Positions 16,035 through 20,057 of a stretch of DNA of 20,057 bases are shown here, piece after piece; the first letter of the stretch is position 1, and each line of letters starts with the position of its first letter. The DNA is from Turbatrix aceti. Taxonomy: Eukaryota > Nematoda > Chromadorea > Rhabditida > Panagrolaimidae. The DNA lies in the NCBI GenBank assembly GCA_963969345.1, contig CAXAKE010000028.1, positions 1 through 20,057 of the forward strand, read 5' to 3'. A program made the position numbers and the translations under genes. The notes under the pieces are model-generated. The model was not told the DNA's origin and searched no databases. It worked only from the letters and a program-made list of their open reading frames with translations.

Positions 16035-19000
16035 ATGGATCCTCCGATCAATCCTCCGATGAATCCTCCGATGAATCCTCCGATGAATCCTTCGATGAAT
16101 CCTCCGATGAATCCTCCGATGAATCCTCCGATGAATCCTCCGATGAATCCTTCGATGAATCAACCGATGAATCCTCCGATGAATCCTTCGATCAATCCTC
16201 CGATGAATCCTTCGATCAATCCTCCGATGAATCCTCCGATGAATCCTTCGATGAATCCTTCGATGAATCCTTCGATCAATCCGGCCAACGGCAAAAGGCG
16301 CCTTGAGGCAACCTCACCGTCCAAAGGCCCCGTGAACAAGAAGAAATCGAATTACACAAACGCCGTTGTCAAGAAACAACCTGACGTCGTCGAGCTGCTC
16401 CTAAGAACAGGACGGAAGGCAACGGCCGACAAAGTCGACGGCATCTACATACAGAAGTATATTCTGGAGCACTACGGCTTGGAACTGCACACCGGGACAA
16501 TTTCCAAATGGGCCACAGAAGCCAAGGTAAGGAAATTAAGTTTCACACAGTTCAGGCATTATTTTTCTCTCGTTTTACAGAAGCAAGCTGCGAAAGCTGT
16601 TGCAGATGAAAACTTCAAAAAGGAAACCGACATTCTCAAAAACGACAAAAAGGTATAATTTTTGTTCACCGATTGCAAGACGCCTACTTTTCAAACATTT
16701 TGTAGGCCCAACTTATAAGCATTTTTGAACAAGGAGCACTGCTGGCCAACGAAATTCTTCTGGAACAACTCGGCAATGACGACGAAGACGAGGATGACGA
16801 CGAAAACAAAGAGATGCTTCAAAAGGTCTTTAACTTCGTCAAATCTCTCCGGAAGCATGAGCAATGGGATTTTACGCTGAACACGAAACTCAGAAGAACA
16901 CAGGTCACCGTGGAAACTTCAGCCGGCTTCTACAACTACTACCGCAACGGCAAAACGGAAGGGTGGCAGCGATACTCCTGCAAAAACTGTGCCAAACCCA
17001 AGGATGGATCCAAACCGGGAAGCAGCCTTTTCTTCGACGGAGTTCACCTTGACGGACTTGAAGCGCTGACCCATAGCTGCAGACCTTTGACAAAAAACGA
17101 AATTGCAAAGGAACAGATTGTCCAAGAAACAAAGCTGTTATCCTTTAATGGAATGAAACCCACCGAAAGTTACAATATAGCTTTCCAACGTGCCAAAAAA
17201 CTGGGTCTGGAAACCATGTTGTTACCTGGATTTCGAGCGGTAAGGTTTATCTTAATATGTAGATGAAAAAAAATTATTTTATTTTTTTTTAGATACCGTC
17301 GTATTCCCGTTGGGTTTCTCGAGGACTGCCGAAATGCAAAGCCGGGCAAATACCAGATGAGTTTAAAACCATCATGACAAAAGGTGAAACCGTAAGGTGG
17401 TGCCTGGTCGACACGGAACGCGTCACAGTTTTCGCAACTGACGAGAATCTGCGAACAATGGCAACTTCGAAAGTGCTAGCTGCTGATGGCACATTTCATA
17501 CTTCTCCAACTGGAACATCCCAAACCCACTACATCCACGCACTTGTTAAGTCTACTGATGGCAAAGAAGAATGGGTCACAGTGGCATCAACAATATTCCA
17601 CAAAAGTCGGACACGTGAAGATTACGACGTAATGATCAACGCCATCAAACAACGTTGGGCCGAGATGGAAGTAACTCCGACGTTCGAACGCGTTCATCTA
17701 GACTACGAGGAAGCGCAATACGATGCGTTCTGTGAGCTGGATGGAAAGAAAAAAGTGTTCGGTTGCTTGTTTCATTACAATCAATGTGTTCATCGGTAAG
17801 CAAACATTAAAAAATTTATTAGAGTACAAAATTTAATAAATGTTTACAATTTGCAGAGCCGCCATGGTGCAGTACAAGCTGTACGATGTATACGATCCGA
17901 AAGGTTACCTCCGGAGAAAATTTCCTCAACTAAAGGTCATCCGTAAATGGCTAAGGAAAATTCTCGCGCTTCCTCTCCTACCAAAAACAGCAATGCAGGA
18001 AGTCTGGGACAAGAAACTGAGTCACGTTCCGCAAAGGCCAGTGAATCTTCCCGACTACGCGTGGCCGGAACGACAGATGAAAGCTTTTATCCAGTACATG
18101 GATGACAACTGGATGGGCGTCCTTACCGATGATGGAACCCGGGTGCAACGAGATCCAGAAGACAACCGCATGACATTTTCGAACCTCGGTCGCGTCCGTA
18201 ACACAAACCGAGCAGAGGGCTTTCACGCCGGTTTGCAGCACCTGATACCCAAACGGCCAAAGCTAGCAGTGTTTCTTTTGACGCTTCAATTGCTGTTTGA
18301 GATGACTGAATGCAGGCTTCATCAACTGGCATCGAAACTTCCCAGAACAAGGATCCAGAATTTGAAGTACCGAAATTTGAACAAAAAGCTGCAAGGTCAA
18401 GAAAAGGAGCTGATGAACAAGATCGACAACGGCATCGCAACGGTTTCAGTCTATGATGCCTACTTGGGTAAGTACATAGATGACTACAAGATGCTGTCGA
18501 ACCTAAAAAAATCTTTTCAGGTAGCGTGGAACACCTGCTACACGAAGTCTCCAACAAATCATGCGCACCGGTGAAGAAAACTGCAAAGAGAAAGGCTGCC
18601 AAGAAAAGTAGCAAGAACACCGCGAAAACATTGAGCGATTCAAACCCGAAACCAATCGTTTCCCTCACCACATCAGCATCTGTTCCAGTGCAATGCAACC
18701 AAGCATCTGCTATTCTCGGTGACTTCGTCCAAACGGTGGATCCAAAACCATCGGAATCAACGGTCAGTGACTTCGTCCAAACGGTGAATCCCAAAGCGTC
18801 GGAATCAACGGTCAGTGACTTCGTCCAAACGGTGAATCCCAAAGCGTCGGAATCAACGGTCAGTGACTTCGTCCAAACGGTGAATCCAAAACTGTCGGAA
18901 TCAAGAGTCTCATGTCTTCTCAACGGCTCGAACAGCGCAAGAAAGTCAGTCGAATGGTACTACCAGGAATTGGAAAAGTACAAAGCAGTTTTGGTAAGGA

Positions 19001-19838
19001 GTCTATGTTACTTAGAAATGTAACAAACGATGTTATACAGGTACGCCAAATCTTCGAACCTCAAGATCAGTCAGCAGTCGATGAAGACATCGTGGAGTAC
19101 GCGGACTACTGTCGCCAGCTTTCGAGGGACGGCAATCGCATCATTGATGAGATTCTTGAAACCGCACCGCTGTATCTACCAACCAAGAAGAAGCTGATGA
19201 CGATAAAGAAGCAGCCTCCTCAATGGACATATCGTCCCCAGCTTTACCACATTCATGGTTCGGGGCTTCCAACGCACGCCTGGCGATACAAAAGACCCAC
19301 AGACCAAGACTGCATCAGAATGAGTGCCATCTTGAACATCACCTTCCACAAAAACTGGAACGCAACGGCTGCAGAAATTCCTGACATCCGGGAATACCAG
19401 CATAGTAAACTACAACCAATCATAGGTGATGGAAACTGTGGTTATAGGGCGTTAGCTTTCTTAATTTCCGGCAATCAAGAACACCACAGCCACGTCCGGA
19501 AAGCCATCTGGAAGAAGATTGAAGAAGACCGCGACCCCGAAACCTACAGAATTTGGCCGAACTTGACGAACCTCAGAAACCGTAACAACTTTGCCTGGAT
19601 TAATAACGCTGCTCTCATCTCTGCATCTCGTCTGCTCGGCGTCAACATCTTCGAATGGAAAGACAACGTAAACGGAGGCAACGGAGGATGGATCAACAGC
19701 TCCGTGTACCTGCTCCGCGACGCGCCGACTTTGCTTCTCCGAAATTGGAATAATACGCACTATACCGCAGTCACTGACTTGAAACCACGTGAAAAATATG
19801 CAAATGATACTGCGTCAACTGTTAATTTGTCGATGTAA
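16035..19838 (+). CDS. MULE transposase fused to a C-terminal OTU cysteine protease
   Basis: Seven exons join in frame without any break: 16035-16526, 16581-16652, 16706-17239, 17293-17795, 17857-18467, 18521-18993 and 19041-19838, giving 1160 residues. Order of parts: a four-residue repeat region (2-81), a helical region (about 95-165), an acidic run (213-224), a FLYWCH/WRKY-like zinc finger (C280, C283, H311, C313), the MULE transposase core, a Lys-rich likely nuclear signal (756-770), four 16-residue repeats (805-868), and an OTU domain. In the core, D431 (ADGTF), D503 (LDYE) and E654 (NRAEGFH) form the DDE triad, with GC524LFH527 before the fourth intron as in MULEs. OTU residues are D1025-G-N-C1028 and H1135 (THYTAV), so the protease looks active. 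The first four introns after the ATG are 53-61 bp and spliced. No stop or frameshift is seen, so the copy may be functional. AATAAA at 19841 nearly touches the stop. The role of OTU in the element is unknown. Confidence 0.88.
16038..16277 (+). repeat. 12-bp coding tandem repeat, 20 units
   Basis: Twenty copies of CCTCCGATGAAT-like units encode NPPM (variants NPSM, NPSI, NQPM, first unit DPPI) in the frame that continues into the transposase. The same DNA is open in a second plus frame (SSDE/SFDE) and on the minus strand (HRRI). Confidence 0.95.
18721..18912 (+). repeat. 48-bp coding tandem repeat, 4 units
   Basis: Units start at 18721, 18769, 18817 and 18865. Each encodes DFVQTVNPKASESTVS or a close variant; the two middle units are nearly identical. 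They form a Ser/Thr-rich linker between the transposase and the OTU domain. Confidence 0.95.
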
Positions 19839-19840
19839 TG

Positions 19841-19846
19841 AATAAA
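19841..19846 (+). terminator. AATAAA polyadenylation signal of the MULE-OTU gene
   Basis: AATAAA begins two bases after the TAA stop, so the 3' UTR is extremely short. Such compactness is common in transposon genes. Confidence 0.6.
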
Positions 19847-20001
19847 TCATCAAAAACACTGATATGGCTGTACTTTTTCATGATATAAAGGAAAGCGGGC
19901 TTATTCATGTTTACCCGCGCGATGCGCACGCGCATCCAGCAGTTTTCCACGCGAGAGCCTTTTCGTGCTAAGACCATCTCATCGCTTTTCCATCGCAATT
20001 G

Positions 20002-20048
20002 CATCGCAATTGCCGTGCAATGTTAGTTGTTGCACGGCAATTGCGATG
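20002..20048. repeat. Perfect 19-bp hairpin at the window end
   Basis: Left arm CATCGCAATTGCCGTGCAA (20002-20020) and right arm TTGCACGGCAATTGCGATG (20030-20048) are perfect inverted repeats around a 9-base loop. An extra partial copy (CATCGCAATTGC) precedes it at 19991. It may be subterminal sequence of the MULE, or a separate palindrome. The remaining 3' flank (19847-20001) shows no gene. Confidence 0.85.
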
Positions 20049-20057
20049 TTAATGTTA

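Noticed and set aside
16038..16277. CRISPR-like array
   Set aside because: The 12-bp units are directly adjacent with no unique spacers and lie in a eukaryotic coding exon.
15900..16306. HRRI (minus) and SSDE (plus) repeat frames at the start of the MULE gene
   Set aside because: These are alternative readings of the 12-bp repeat. Neither continues into a recognisable domain, whereas the NPPM frame joins the transposase.
18123..18923. Minus-strand frame of 266 residues antisense to the MULE gene
   Set aside because: It mirrors the 48-bp coding repeats and the codon bias of the real plus-strand exons, and it crosses an intron of the plus-strand gene.
1..20057. tRNA or other structured RNA genes
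   Set aside because: I looked for B-box-like GGTTCGAATCC and cloverleaf patterns. The GGTTCGGGAGAATCG words all belong to the foldback family and have no tRNA arms around them.

Overview
The window looks like a piece of a Caenorhabditis-type nematode genome. It has compact introns of about 50-70 bp ending in TTTTCAG- or TTTTTAG-like acceptors, likely spliced-leader acceptor sites just upstream of start codons, AATAAA signals close behind stops, AT-rich intergenic DNA, a secreted C-type lectin and small glycine/tryptophan-rich secreted peptides. No prokaryotic signals, tRNA, rRNA or CRISPR were seen. Gene models were built by hand from splice sites and reading-frame continuity; no similarity search was possible.

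Layout. Positions 1-1559 are one foldback element with two arms of about 650 bp. A small two-exon gene for an acidic protein (1867-2527) follows; a truncated copy of its last exon and 3' flank lies at 3334-3416. Next come a single-exon secreted C-type lectin (3935-4435), a 177-bp hAT-like MITE (4552-4728), a seven-exon RBR (RING1-IBR-Rcat) ubiquitin ligase gene (4942-7020), and three genes for small secreted glycine/aromatic-rich peptides: 7314-7550 on the minus strand, 8450-8665 and 8880-9128 on the plus strand, the last two spaced like an operon. From 9130 to 10830 there are tandem repeats and only weak coding candidates. From about 10835 to 15620 there is a nested, decayed array of the same foldback family seen at the left edge; one copy is interrupted by a 347-bp hAT-like MITE (11366-11712). 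The right end (16035-19838) is an apparently intact seven-exon gene of a Mutator-like (MULE) DNA transposon, whose 1160-residue product joins a FLYWCH/WRKY-like zinc finger, a DDE transposase core and a C-terminal OTU cysteine protease. The window ends in a strong 19-bp hairpin that may belong to the element's terminal region.

How it fits together. The central 5 kb (lectin, RBR ligase, three secreted peptides) has the flavour of a nematode defence or surface-peptide neighbourhood embedded in transposon-rich DNA, but the functional link is inference. The most notable items are the three-member peptide family with an invariant Trp-Lys-Arg-Asp processing site, the MULE-OTU fusion with a 12-bp repeat at its N-terminus, and several hAT-like MITEs whose interiors are made of short repeated motifs.
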